DNA from: Tiliqua scincoides
Taxonomy: Eukaryota; Chordata; Lepidosauria; Squamata; Scincidae
Assembly (NCBI RefSeq): GCF_035046505.1
Contig: NC_089822.1
Location: forward strand, 87,713,659 to 87,777,658
Direction of reading: 5' to 3'
DNA: 64,000 nucleotides
Shown: one piece after another, positions 22,625 through 35,142 of the stretch
Layout of the letters: each line of letters starts with the position of its first letter
How positions within the stretch are numbered: the first letter of the stretch is position 1
Program-made: the position numbers and the translations under genes
The notes under the pieces: model-generated
Databases searched by the model: none
What the model was told of the DNA's origin: nothing
What the model saw: only the letters and a program-made list of their open reading frames with translations

Positions 22625-24560
22625 AGTCTTACTCTTAGTGAGATGTGTATAGGAGAGCACAGCCTTACCAGGCAATCCTATGGTCGTGGCAACTAGTGAC
22701 AGTTCATAAAGACATGATGTCAGAGCAGTGTAGTAAGGATCGGATCCACTCTCAGCAACAAAATTTTGAGAAGAAAAAAGAACATTCCAAAATCCAGAGA
22801 AAATAGCACCAGAAGAGGAATCCAGGTACAACTCTGTAATACTTTGAGCAAGGTTTTTTCCAGGCCTGTTACATTATTCTTTCAACTGCAGATGCCATGG
22901 GATGAACCAGAAGACCTTCTGCCTGCAAACCATGTGCTTCACAGCTAATCTACAGCCAAACCATTGGCAGCACTTACCCTTTTGCTGTTGTAAGCAGGAA
23001 TCCACCCAGAATTCCCCGCAGGGAGCTAAGCATATATTTTAATTTTGTCTTATACCAATACAAACATGAGTTTTTTCAAACTTCTGCCTTCTCTTGTTAC
23101 TGAAATTCCAGTCCTACATTCTGTACTAAGAGTACCATCTGCTGGTTGGCCACATTATTACAAAAATGGACAGCAACTGGACAGCACTGCAAGAGATTTG
23201 GGTTTGAACACTTGATTGGTATCCCAAACACAAGGCCTGATGCAAGCCTTAGCCCTACCAGCCCCCGTGATTTTTGAGGAAGACTTTTTTCAGAGAGGCA
23301 GCTAACAACAGTGGGAGACATTTGGGAATGAAGATTATGATTTTCAGGAAGGAACTGCCAAATTGAAGGTTCTGTTCTGTTTGCACATCTGTCTTGAATC
23401 AAGAACTAAGTGTTAATTGAAATGATCACTATACGGCTGGCTGTTTCTCTTTAACCTGGGTTCCCATTTCCTCATGGAGAATGGGTGGTCTACCATCAGG
23501 CCCAGGTCATGATGACACCTCATGTGATCAATTCATGGTGAACAAGCTAAAAATTCCAGTGTGGGATTAGGCAGTTACACACTAAATGATTGTGAAATTA
23601 GTCCAATGCATTTGCAGAATCTTGAGTAACACTGACTACACAGTAACTGTTTCATTTCCACATGCAGGTATGTTGCTTTCAAAAATAGCTGATATGTCAT
23701 TTCCTCTTATTTTTTCCCTAAGTAATGCCACCTGAACAAATACTTGTCATGTATGGGGGATCATCATATTTTAGGTTCTGGCGGTAAGATTTACTGCAGA
23801 TTCTAGCAGATCATCACTGTCATCCTTAATATGTCATAGAGTTTGATGTAAATTCTTTCCAACAAAGTTTTTGATTAATGAATAACTTCAGCTTAATATA
23901 CTGTCCTTCAAGCACATAAAAGTTTAACAAAATTAATCAGAATTGATACCATATAGATTTATGAAACTGACAGGGTCCAAACACACACAGTGTGCTGTTG
24001 ACTATCATTAATGCTTCCTGGTGGGTGCCTGTCAAATATCAGCATGATGTCAGAAGCCCCTCCTTTTCTATGAAATCTTTGAGCACCACAGAGGGGTTCT
24101 TTCATTATCCCAACCAGAAGAGATGGATCCTCCCCACCACCACCCCTAAGTACTCTGACATGTGCAGAGGATTTAGGGAAGGGAAGGAATTGACCACACT
24201 GGAACTTTGGGAAGAGGTGGAGCTGCTAATTTACATTGGCAGGTTTGACTTCTAACACAATCATCATAGCATCATTAGTGCTGGCCTCAAACTATCTCAA
24301 ACTCTTCTTTTGCTTGATTCTACCCATGTTATTATTTATTTGTTACCTATATGTATAATCAACCTTTATTGGTTATTGCAATAACCAATATTGCAAGGGG
24401 TGTACATTTTAAAGTGGGAATGATCACCAAAAATAAGATACAATATTAAAACAATCAAATACATTATGATAAAATGGTATATAAAACCACAATACCATTA
24501 AGAAAAACCATTAAGAAAAACAGCTGCATACAAAAAAATTAGGAGTCTTACAGAATCAGG
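22625..24560. other. Intergenic stretch: nothing supported
   Basis: The sequence is AT-rich and non-coding. An open frame at 23992-24255 has no recognisable domain. ATTGGTTATTGCAATAACCAAT at about 24369 is a short inverted repeat. Confidence 0.5.
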
Positions 24561-24571
24561 ATGTTTTAGAG

Positions 24572-25209
24572 CACTGTTTCTCTAACTGTGGGTCAGGACC
24601 CATGAGGTGGGTCGTGAGCCCATTTCAAGTGCGTCTCCACTCATTTTGATGTGTATTTTATTTTTAATATAGGAGACTTCATGCTACCATGATATGTGAC
24701 TGCATTTGGGGAAATGGTACAGATCTATACTTTTAACAGCAATTGTATATTCTTTTAACAATGAGTAAATGGGACTGACTCCTGGGTAAGTGTGGGTAGG
24801 ATTGCAGCCTAGGATTGTGAAAAATTTTCCTGCTTGATGATGTCACTTCAGGTCATGACATCACTTCTGGTGGGTCCTGACAGATCACCGCAGTGATTGC
24901 AGCACCATGGGGACCCAAGGGCATTTTTACTTACCTAGAGAGCTCTGATTGGAAACTGGAAGGGGGCTCCAATTGGTGTTTGAAGCCCTGTGGAGCTGCA
25001 GGGAGGCTCGCTAAAGGAGCTACGAGTCTCCCAGACCCTCCTAGCGTCCAATGAAACCCCCCAAGTAAGTAAAAAAGCCCCTGGCTATCCATGACATTGT
25101 AATCACTGTGGCACATTGGAGCACCCATTCCTGGGCCACTTCCCTTAAGGGGAAATGACCCATTTCCAGTTCCCCTGGTGGGTCGCCACTGCCAGTTTGG
25201 GAATCACTG
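24572..25209. mobile_element. hAT-like element, long form
   Basis: The left end is CACTGTTTCTCTAACTGTGG and the right end CCAGTTTGGGAATCACTG. Flanks are TTTTAGAG and TGCTAGAG (two differences). It shares ACTGCATTTGGGGAAATG and GGTGGGTCCTGACAGA with the 4519, 35943 and 41249 copies, plus an extra 300 bp. Confidence 0.65.
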
Positions 25210-25349
25210 TGCTAGAGCAAAACAGAGGAGATCTCTGTTTCTATGGATATGCCTCCATTTTACTCTAGCAGCTCTGAAGGGGAGGGCTGCTTACATGCTG
25301 CCGTGAGGCACTGTGCAAAACTTAGTGATTTGTACCCCCTCTAGCTTCT

Positions 25350-25740
25350 CTGGATCTCCTCTATGGAGAACTCGTGCAAGGAAAGCGCCCTACAGGTAGA
25401 CCACAGCTGCGATACAAGGATATCTGCAAGAGGGATCTGAAGGCCTTAGCGATGGACCTCAACAAGTGGGAAACCCTGGCCTCTGAGCGGCCCGCTTGGA
25501 GGCAGGCTGTGCAGCATGGCCTTTCCCAGTTTGAAGAGACACTTTGCCAGCAGTCTGAGGCAAAGAGGCAAAGAAGGAAGGCCCATAGCCAGGGAGACAG
25601 ACCAGGGACAGACTGCACTTGCTCCCGGTGTGGAAGGGATTGTCACTCCCAAATCGGCCTTTTCAGCCACACTAGACGCTGTGCCAGAACCACCTTTCAG
25701 AGCGCGTTACCATAGTCTTTCGAGACTGAAGGTTGCCAAT
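25350..25740 (+). mobile_element. LINE 3' end (C-terminal coding tail and 3' tail)
   Basis: An open frame from 25350 to the stop at 25713-25715 encodes a LINE C-terminus: YGELVQGKRPTGRPQLRYKD, then KRDLKALAMDLNKWETLA, then a C-terminal zinc-knuckle-like motif CSRCGRDCHSQIGLFSH. This type is common at the ends of vertebrate non-LTR reverse transcriptases. The copy is strongly 5'-truncated but the remaining frame has no break. The last 32 bases (25709-25740) recur, reversed, as the tail of the 5S-derived SINE at 37863. The clade is not assigned. Confidence 0.8.
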
Positions 25741-25744
25741 ATAG

Positions 25745-25803
25745 CTTCTCTCTCTCTCTCTCCACCTCTGTGTGTGTGTGTGTGTGTGTGCGCACGCGCG
25801 TGT
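25745..25803. repeat. Microsatellite CT, then TG, then CG tracts
   Basis: A run of CT is followed by about ten TG units and an alternating GCGCACGCGCG stretch. It sits directly after the LINE tail. Confidence 0.9.
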
Positions 25804-26457
25804 CTAGAGGGGACCCTAGACTCTGCTGAAAAAATGCCTTTGAAAATAGTAGTTGAAGGCTTGATAATGTAAGAAATAGCCTTTGTTTGGGTCTTTGATT
25901 TCACTGGAGGATTCCTTTATTGTAAGCCTCAGTAGTTCCACCAAACGCCAGTGGAGGGAAGCAGGACTCAATACTTGGTAGACAGTAATGTTTTTGTTTG
26001 TTTTTTAAAGCTTCCAGCAGTAGTAAGATTGCCCTAGTGTCCAACATTTATTTGAATGCTTCTTCAAAGATGTTTAATTACTGACAGCTGTATGTTACTC
26101 CCCCCCACCACAAGCACTGATGCAGCCACACCAAAAAGGTAAGCACTACACCCTGCGGTGGGAAGGGGATGACCTGAAGGCAAACTAGGAGGTAAGTAAA
26201 AATTATTTTTACTTACCTCCTCATAAGCTCTGGGGCTGCCTATTTATCTTCTCGGACATATAGCATCTATTTTGGTGTCATTGAACTTGTATGGGGCTGG
26301 TCTGGCAGGCTAAGCTCTTCATGGACCAGACATATAACAAAAACCAACAAAGTACAAAACTAAGAAACCAAATATATAACCAAGAGTCTGGCAAAACTAA
26401 TTAGTAATACAAGGCTAAAGGGACAGAGGCCCTATATTACTTGCCTTCGGTCTAGCA

Positions 26458-26796
26458 CAGTGGTTCCCAACCTGGGGTATGTGTACCCCCAGGGGTACTT
26501 GCCAGGACCTTTAGGGGTACTTGAAAAAGAATGGAATAATGGTGAAAAAGGGAAGTCTGTATTAGAATGTCTTGTTGGCTTGGTAAGGCAAGAAGGAAGG
26601 CAGTTTGTTGACTGCGAAAACCCCAGCAACTGGTAGTTTTTGGTCATCAAATTGTGTATTACCCAATATGGATCAGTACTTGAAAACATATAAATTTGAA
26701 ATACCTTCAACAAAACATGTTGCTTATATGAGGGGTACAATTTGTGGAAATGAGCTGCCAAGGGGTACATAAGTGAAAAAATGTTGGGAACCACTG
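26458..26796. mobile_element. hAT-like element
   Basis: The ends are CAGTGGTTCCCAACCTGGGG and CATTTTTTC...GTTGGGAACCACTG, an inverted pair. Flanks are GTCTAGCA and GTCTAGCC. The interior has three GGGGTAC motifs and no coding capacity. Confidence 0.8.
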
Positions 26797-27404
26797 GTCT
26801 AGCCCAACAGAAAGGTTTTATAAGCCCCTTAGAGTTATACAAGGACATGGCATGTCTGCAATATGTCTCAGAATCAAACCGTTTTCAACCACCCCCATCC
26901 CAACAAATCTGTTTCTAAACCTCAATGGCACTTAAGTCCACATTTGTTATCCAAGTACACACCATTCCATGGCTGTGTCTAAACGCTCATGTCAAATAGA
27001 TTGGATCTTGGAGCAGCATTCCAGTTCTGATCATTCCCTTGATTTTGGACAGTTTGCAGTGGATATGATTCTGCTGCCATATAAGAAAGACAGTGATTAT
27101 TATAAGCCTTGCCCATTGTTCAGTTTTAAATCTCATGTGATCCATTACCTTACTTCTTCTTTTGCCAATCACTAACTAGCAAAAACAACTCCTGATCCCA
27201 TTTAATTCCAGATGAAATGTTTTTGGCAACCTTTTCAGAGATGTCGACACCTTCTGCTATATAGCAGGCCAGGACAATTGTAGGCTCTTTGGCTGTGTAA
27301 AAGTCAATGTTCACTGCCAGCATCAACAGTGGTGCCCTATAGCGTTAATTAACTGCCATTATCAACGATGTGTGCCTTAATAAGTGTTGTGTTGCACAAC
27401 AAGA

Positions 27405-27492
27405 CTGCATCCTATACACAGTGAACTGGAAGTAAGTCCCACTGAACTCAGAATGGCTTACTTCTGCATAGACATGCATAGGATTGCACTGT
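27405..27492. mobile_element. Harbinger-like MITE (class 2, short)
   Basis: GACTGCATCCTATAC and CATGCATAGGATTGCACTG are inverted around AAGTAAGTCCCACTG. The target duplication is not preserved. Confidence 0.55.
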
Positions 27493-27649
27493 GGATCAGT
27501 TTGTGTGAAGAATGCTAAGAAGAAGAAAACACAGCCTGAGCTACCAAGAATCACAGCGTTACATTTCAGACTAGTAGTCATGTTACCCTGTTGCAGCAAA
27601 AACATGAAAGACAAAAACAATTTTTGTGGCATAGTTTCATGATCTAGAA

Positions 27650-27837
27650 TGTTGGTTCCCAAACTGTGAACCGTGTCTCCCCAGGGAACTGTGGAAACCA
27701 GCCAGGGGAGCCATGGAATCCTCATGAGAAACCTACTGCCCTATACAATATATAGGATTGTAGCCCTAATGGGGAGTCATGGCCAATGGCCCAGAAAGTC
27801 AAGGGCGCAGCCAGTTGAAAAACTTTGGGAATCACTG
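27650..27837. mobile_element. hAT-like element, 188 bp
   Basis: The ends are TGTTGGTTCCCAAACTGTG and ACTTTGGGAATCACTG. Flanks are ATCTAGAA and GTCTAGAA. Confidence 0.75.
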
Positions 27838-28489
27838 GTCTAGAAAGCTCACTTTGTCTGATACATGAAGAATTGGTGCCAAACTAAATGTGTATTTAGA
27901 TACACAAGGTGGCCCGATGGGAAGCAAGTTTTCTTTATTAATTGTGTGTATAGGAAGGGGAGTGAAACCTGGTAGAGCCATGGCATGGGATGTAGTGGGC
28001 TTTAGTATTTTTCTTTCACTACAATTTTGATCCCAAACAGGGTTTTTTTTTTAGACCTTCTATTGAGTTTCAGCTGACATTTTTAAACCAAAAATAACAC
28101 ATTCACGTGATTCACAATCAGGACCAAAACCACAGCAGGGACAAAGTACTAATGTCCACCTACCCATAACCTCTTGAGGTTTCATTTGATTTCTCTGCTC
28201 TTTTCCTGCACACTATTAATAAAGAAAATTTGCCTTCCATTGGATCATGTTGCACATTTAAGCATGTGTCTAGATTGGCCTTTATTTTCAGTTGGCAAGG
28301 AGATATATACACATACAAGGATACACAGGAAAAAGTACGTAAACAGTGAGGCCAAAGTAGATGTTCAATGTTTAGTCAATTGATTGGCTAGATTTAATAC
28401 ATTAAACATCTTTTGAATTATTCAATTCATGGGGCAGAAAATTTTCATTCTTAAAAGCTGAATTATTTTAACAAGAATGAGGAGCTGCA

Positions 28490-28794
28490 ATGCCTCCAGA
28501 ACTGGAACGTGAATGGCAGTGATGCAAAACATGTTACATGGTTACATCACCACTTCCCGGTTTGGAGGCTTAGTGCGAGCCTCCAAAGAGCAGTACGAGG
28601 GTCTGGGTTGGTGGGAGGGCTTTTTGCAGCATGTGGTTTTCGTACACTTGAGCTCTTCCTGCCATGCTGAGCTTCTTGCCGCTGCTTGGAGGCTTGCACT
28701 GCGGTCTCCATGCTGGGGCAGTGGGTGGTCTGCAATGCCTCGGCAAGTGCCTCACAACACCCCAGGGGGTCGCGATACAGCAGATTGGGAAATG
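28490..28794. mobile_element. Partial hAT-like element
   Basis: The right end CAGATTGGGAAATGCTG and the interior GGAGGGCTTTTTGCAG...GTGCATGCTGAGCTTC-like text resemble the 2689 and 39355 copies. The left end is worn away. Confidence 0.45.
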
Positions 28795-28809
28795 CTGGAT
28801 TAGCCAGTT

Positions 28810-30180
28810 TTGAATGGCCAACATGATTACCCCACTATTTTTTTTTTAATTAGGTGATGGCCCTGTTTTTGTTTTTGTTTTTAATTGCTATATACACAAG
28901 AAATAGTCAGGAAAAAAGGGTGGATTTTAAATGAAGAATTTATGGAGCCAGCACTGACAGAATGATTGACTAAGGGCCAAACTACACATAATGCTAAGCG
29001 CATTTTCAGGCTGATGTGCTTGTTTTTCTTCAACAAATGGCAGCTGTTACCCTTTTTGTATTGCTAGAGATTGGGGAATGATTAGTACATTATTTTAAAT
29101 AACACTTCCTTAAGTTCTAATTCTGAGTGCCTGCATGAAATATAGCTTAATGCATCATTAGGGCATCTGGTGCCCTGTTATATTCATCTCTAGTTGCTGA
29201 ACTGTCCATCAAAGTTACACAGTTCCCTTCCTGTCTGAAGCAAATTTTGATATGCTGCTTGTGTGAATCTGGAGATTATGAGCTGTCACCATTAATATGG
29301 AAGTTGGTTTCACAGTAACCCAAACTAGGAGCGCATAGATTGTGATCAAGACACTTTCTTCTGTGTATCAGTCAAAGCACAGGTAGCATTATGTAGTTGA
29401 TTAAGTGAATACTAACTCAGTCAAGCATAAAGTCTGGCAAATGTGTGACAGATCATGTGTGACAGATCAATTTGGCAGCCTCAGATATGGAGGGGATTTA
29501 GAAGCTAACTTAAAGCAAAGGTACTTTTTATGACCAGAAAGGAAGTCGTTGTCTTCAGTTCAGTTCTCCTCTTCAAAGTCCCTTGCTATGGATTACTCTT
29601 TGAAACTCTAATGGTCAATTCAGTCCTACCTGCCTTTTATTCAAAATAGTGCTTATCTCAGGATCTGTTCCTGGAAGCCCTTTTATTACCCCTACAAAAC
29701 AGAGGAATTGCCTTCCTGGATCCAACCAATGCCTAGCTAGCCAAGCATGCCATGTCCAGCAGCAACATTAAGGCACCAGCCCTCCCTTGTTGTTTGGTCC
29801 CAGTACAGGTATTCCCTGCTTTCTGAAGGTTTGTTTTTCAAAGATCCACTCCTATAATTTCAATTATACCTGGATGTCATTTGTTCAGGCTATGCTCCAC
29901 TCTTTCAACCTTTCTCTGATGTTCTAAGGGTTAAAATTGCCCTCTCCCATGTAGATTTGCATATGACATGGTGATTCAAACTGTTTTTGTATGTGTGCAT
30001 GTGAGAGAGAGAGAATGCACACCAACTTTAGCTCTGGGTCTATTCCCATTCCTGAAGGCGTTAATGAGAGTGCATGTGCAGAAATCTTTGTGTGACAGCA
30101 GAAATTTGCAAGTTAAAATAGGCATTTGCAATTTGCCAGCTAAAAAAGCATTGGAAGCACCATTAGTAAACGAAAAAAAG
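28810..30180. other. Intergenic stretch: nothing supported
   Basis: The sequence is AT-rich and non-coding. A GTGTGACAGATCA direct repeat lies at about 29443-29470. No gene is seen. Confidence 0.5.
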
Positions 30181-30189
30181 ACTGGGTTC

Positions 30190-31093
30190 CACTTTTCAAC
30201 CATTTCCATTTTTCATTTTTCACCATTTTCAACCATTTTCCATTTTTCACCACTGGCGGGAGGAGGCCCCTGCCCTGGGGTCGGTACCGAGCACAGGGGG
30301 CTTACACAATCAAGGCACAGTGGTAGGTGGCAAATTAATGGACAGGAAGCAGGTATGGTAGTTTTACACAGATGGTTTAATTGAGTCAACCTCTTTACAT
30401 TCATGTGGCTCGTTCCTTCACGGCCCACCTCAGCCTAGGCTGACTTGTGTCGTCGTCATAGCGACTCCAGCCCTGGTCCTTCCGGCTCTTTGGAGATGGT
30501 AGTCCAGGCCTCCTGGCCTGAGTCCCTCAGCCCTGCACCAGGTTTCTGGAGGGCACTGCCCCGGCTGGCCGGGGTCAGGCTGGCCAGCCTTGGGAGGGCC
30601 CATGGTACCTTGGTGCTGGCTCCCTTGTCAGTTAGTTCCCCTGGGTTGTAGTTGGCGCCGAGCACCCATCTTGGCAACCACATCTCTCCCGGGTGCACCC
30701 TCTGGGTCTGGGCAGGCCCTGGGTCAGGAAGGGCTATGTCCCAGCCTCCTCTCTCTAGAGCTGACCGCAGACCCCTCCCTATGGAGGCCTTTCCCCTTGG
30801 CCAGGGTCACCCTTTCCCTCTGGCTTCCCTCCGGCCTTCCACCCCTCCAAAGAGGAGTGACTTCTCTCCTCCTCCTCCAGCTCCCTTATGAGGCTTACCT
30901 TGGGTCGGCCTAGCCTCACCCTTCCAGCCCAAGTGTCTTCCTGCTTCCACCCTGTCCCTACTCCCATGTAGGTGCCCTGCACGGGCCCCCAGTCCTGCTG
31001 GCACTTGGGGCTTACTCCCGAGTAGGCCTTGCCTCCCGAGGAGACCCCTGCTCCCAGGGAACTCCTGGCCACCGGGGGTGGGCCTCGGTGACA
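30190..31093. other. GC-rich block of unknown origin in AT-rich surroundings
   Basis: Short CCATTTTTCA repeats (30190-30245) lead into about 850 bp of clearly GC-rich sequence that ends abruptly at GGTGACA before AATATATAT. Read on the minus strand it would start TGTCACCGAGG. It could be a relic of an LTR-type element or another insert. No gene, no flanking duplication and no close copy in the window were found. Confidence 0.3.
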
Positions 31094-31599
31094 AATATAT
31101 ATTGTAGAGGCTTGTGCAGACCCATATTCTCTTTTCTCCAAAGCATCTTCTTTCTACATCAAGTTCAGAATCCCTGCTCCCTCAGCTCAAATGCTGTTTC
31201 TTCTCCAAGGACTAAAAACTCAGAATTCTCAACAACCAAATGAATTTTGCAACCATACATTCAAATGTGGAAGTTTTGGAACTCACAGAATAAAATGTGA
31301 AAATATATACTGGGATATTCTGTGGCCAAAAAAACCCACAGATATCTCATGAATAAGGAAACCCATGTAGGTTTTGCATCCAAATGTACTCGTATTCTGG
31401 AACAAATGCCCATTTCTACAGAGGGTTTTGTACTTTTCGTCCAGGTTTCAGGCTGAGTCCCACATCTGCAATGTGGGGGAAATAATATTCACTTCCCCTA
31501 CATGGTGCACATACATTGAGATAATGTATGTGAAGCACTTTCAGTACTGTAAAGCAGAATTGTTCAACTGTTTTTATTGGTACAATTTTTCCCATTTCC

Positions 31600-31900
31600 A
31601 TTTTTTGCAGATACCATTTTTTAAAGTACCACCACTGCGCCCAGAGACAGCAACTGTGCATAAGAGTGGGTGGCTTGCCCCTCAGCTGCAGCTTCACTCT
31701 GTACCCTCCTTTCCCAAACTGCACTTCTCTTGAAGAGCCAAACAGCTTCCCCACCAAAATGTGCCCATAAGTACACTATTGCCCCAACCATCTCTACTCC
31801 CAACAGAATTAAGTTAGGCAAGGTGGTGCCATGTGGCCGCCTGCCAAACAGCCCAGTACCACTCATTAGTAGTACTAGTGCCACTGGTTGAAAAGCAATG
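31600..31900. mobile_element. Older hAT-like element (right end)
   Basis: The right end GCCACTGGTTGAAAAGCAATG stands next to CTCTAAAG. It resembles the right ends at 2689-3007 and 39355-39660. The left border is unclear. Confidence 0.4.
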
Positions 31901-31908
31901 CTCTAAAG

Positions 31909-32089
31909 CAGGGGTGCTCAAACTTTCAACTTTAGGGATGTTGGACCTTTAACAAGTGTATAGAAGAGAGAATTTCAGCAGGTGCAACTTGTCATCCCAC
32001 AGATGACAAGCTGCACCTGCTGAAATTCTCTCTTCTATACACTTGTTAAAGGTCCAGCATCCCTAAAGTGGAAAGTTTGAGCACCCCTG
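31909..32089. mobile_element. hAT foldback MITE, near-perfect 88-bp hairpin
   Basis: The termini CAGGGGTGCTCAAACTTTC and GAAAGTTTGAGCACCCCTG are inverted. The whole element is two 88-bp arms around a 5-base loop (31997-32001), with three mismatches between the arms. CTCTAAAG lies on both sides (31901-31908 and 32090-32097), a perfect 8-bp target duplication of the hAT type. There is no coding sequence. Low arm divergence suggests recent origin or activity. Confidence 0.92.
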
Positions 32090-32097
32090 CTCTAAAG

Positions 32098-33830
32098 CAC
32101 GGTATCGATTCTGAGTATGATTATGGAACAGTGTCACAGTCTATGAACTGTTTCATATTTTTAGTTCTTTCTCAGATTATATGATAATTTGCAGCTTCAT
32201 AGCACAATTTAAAGCACAGCTATTTTATTTAATTTCTACAGAGATATCCAGAGTTAAGTTACCAGGGGCATATTTGAACAAATGACAATTTTCCATATTT
32301 GGATGTAAAGGAAACTGCTTCTTATTCAAAACACTGAGAAGTTTTCAATCTCCTTCTTTTCTCTGTGAGTGAGAGAAGAAAGGAAGACAGGAGTGTGCAA
32401 GCCCAAAGCTTGTGCCAAATCATCCTCAGTGCTAAGCCATGATTTACTCTTACATCATAATTGGGCCATTGTTGATTACACCAACCAAAGTTGGCAATTC
32501 TAATTTTTCCCCCTTTCCCATTTGCATGATTTTTGATGTGTGGTTTGACATACTTTGTAGGGAGTGGGTTTATTTTTAAGGCAAATCATTGTGAATCAGT
32601 TTCCTGACATGTTTGCAGTAAAAATAAATACAGCAACAGAGATATGAGAAATGTCTACTCCTTATGCATTACAAGCAAATTCCAGTTGACTTTGAAGTTG
32701 GTGACAAAACTTTGCCTCAGTCATGGGGGTCTGGCTCTTGGGAAAACTTTGAGTACCTCAATCAAAGCAGCAGCTTGCTTAAAAATAGGAGCCCTAAATA
32801 CCCAAGTCAGGTCATTATGAAGGAGCTGCTTTATAATGGAATGCAAAAACAATGCCAGCAAAGACAGTGTGAAGCCAAAGCCAAATCTCCTTGATCTCCA
32901 CTGATGTTCCTCAAAGCAATAAATATCCAACCACAGACATTTTGGGATTAATTATCACTCTCCTATGAAAAGGTTTTTGACTACATTCCTATGTACATTT
33001 GACTACATTCCTACATTTCTACATGCTGTCAATCTAACAGAAATTCTAAATTGTAAAGCAGGAACAACACACAAGGGTGACTTCACAGAGTCGTGAGGTT
33101 AGACATTTGTCAAAACCCCAAGACCTGCGAAGGATCATTTGATCATCAGTGCCACCATTCTTACTCTGTGTGGAAAACTTGAGAAGGTCAGACACGCTGA
33201 AGGAAAATTCTCAGTCTGCCTAGACCACTTCTTTCAAGTTCTGGAGGCCTACACGCACATGAGACTCTCCAATTCCTGGAGCTGACATTGACAGCACACG
33301 CATTTGGGGTCCTGTGTCAGGCTTCTCCCAAGGCTTGCTTTGGACAGTGGAGAAGATTGATATTGGATGATCAAATATTTCTGACACAAAAAAAAAGAAA
33401 CTGTGGTCACAATTTTCTTTTAGAATATTTTATTTGAAATCAACAGCCCCAGTGTTGTTCATAAAGATGATTGGACAGCCCAATTCCATAATGATTTGAT
33501 TGTGTTGATGTTGTATAAGAAACTAGAAAGTCATGGTGTGGGGGGAGAAACAGGTACAAATATCCTACTGTCACCTTTGGACATAATCTGGAACTACCAC
33601 TACCCTGGAAAACTGCTTCCTATGTTTAGTATTGTCATAATAAAGTCAGTGACTGCCAAACTACATGACAGATTGGTTTTCCACTGCAAAGAAAACTGGG
33701 CCAAAATTTAAAATATTACATGGATTGCCATAGCGTGGTTCCCGTTGAGATAGAAAACCAATAGCTCCTCTAGTTTGACCCACAGGGCCAGGTCTGCGGG
33801 CACATGATTGAGGTGGAAACCATATATCAA
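32098..33830. other. Intergenic stretch: nothing supported
   Basis: This is unrecognised non-coding sequence. The open frames here are short and have no family signal. Confidence 0.5.
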
Positions 33831-33836
33831 TACTTA

Positions 33837-34028
33837 GGCTGCAATTCTAACCAACTTTCCAGCACTGACATAAGCGCAATGCAACTCCAAGGTATGGGAA
33901 CAAACAATGCCTTACTTTGAGGAGGCCTCCATGAGTGCCACCCAACTGCAGGATACAGCATATTTCCCTCTGGCACAGCTATGCCAGCTATGCCAGTGCC
34001 AGCACAATCCTTGGTTAGGATTGCGCCC
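33837..34028. mobile_element. Harbinger-like MITE (class 1)
   Basis: The termini are GGCTGCAATTCTAACC and GGTTAGGATTGCGCCC. A perfect TTA duplication lies at 33834-33836 and 34029-34031. The markers GGAGGCCTCCATGAG and CAACTGCAGGAT are shared with 36926 and 42762. Confidence 0.8.
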
Positions 34029-34369
34029 TTAGATACACAAGAAAGAAAGAAAGGATGGAGGGAGGGAGTCATTTTGTTGGAGCTGGTCAATGCATGTATT
34101 TGGTCAGTGCATACATAGGAGACTGCTTGGGAACCCTATGTACCACCATGGAAGAAAGCCAAGATATAGAAGTAACAAAAATTTAAAATAACCAGTGACA
34201 AAGATAGAGGATTGTATGGTTGACTGCTCTTCCATACAAATCAAATCCCTGCCTACAGAAATCTACCATGTCAGAGCTTGAAGTGAAGCTAGAACCTATC
34301 TCCCCAATTAGCTAGTTTCTATGTAAAAGAGAATTTTTAATCAGTCTAGAGAAGCATTCAATCATGTAA

Positions 34370-34459
34370 GGCTGCAATCCTACCCACACTTTCCTGGGAG
34401 TAAGTCCCATTGAACACAACAGGACTTATTTCTGAGTAGACAAGCATAGGATTGTGCCC
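34370..34459. mobile_element. Harbinger-like MITE (class 2, short)
   Basis: The termini are GGCTGCAATCCTACCC and GCATAGGATTGTGCCC. TAA lies on both sides (34367-34369 and 34460-34462). It is 90 bp. Confidence 0.8.
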
Positions 34460-34970
34460 TAAGCCCCCATCTGCAGTCTAAAGGGTTACAGTCCAGACAT
34501 AGGTTGACTGAGAACTAGGCCTGCTTCAACAGCTGAACTTGTGTGAGTCTATTGGAGTGAGAGGACAAGACTGGGAAGAGCTCAGATGAGACGTGAAGCC
34601 CTTGGGGGGCCACTCTGCTATGCAAAACAATTTATAATGGTGATAATCTGCATCTGAAACTCATTCCTGGAATATCAAGGTCATGACAAACTGCTCAAGC
34701 AGCAGTCGTAATGAAGGGAAAGAACTCTTGCCCTGACAACTTGCGCCAGAAACCAGACACCAAACAGACAACATAGCAACAACAAAGGAAGCCAGAGCAG
34801 CTGCACACTAGGCAGAAAAATATGTTCTTTCGCAAAAGTAATTTTTTTCAGTAAAAGAAACATAAAATAAATCTGAGTGTAGGAGACAAGAAACTTGTCA
34901 TTTAATAAATACAAATCAGGCCAACTCCGGTTGTCTCATTATAACAAGCAAAGGATAGTTTCAAGATTTT

Positions 34971-35060
34971 GGCCACGATTCTAGCCACACTTACCTGGGA
35001 ATAAGCCCCACTGACTATAACGGGGCTTAGTTCTGAGTAAACTTACATAGGGTTGAACTC
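34971..35060. mobile_element. Harbinger-like MITE (class 2, short)
   Basis: The termini are GGCCACGATTCTAGCC and ACATAGGGTTGAACTC. TTT flanks both sides. It shares GGGAATAAGCCCC and CTGAGTAAACTTACATAG with the class. Confidence 0.65.
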
Positions 35061-35142
35061 TTTGTATGGTTCCTATGTACAGCCACCTTAAGAGTTATGA
35101 GAATGGCTTGTGAAAAAGTGGAGCTGTAATCACCTGACACTG

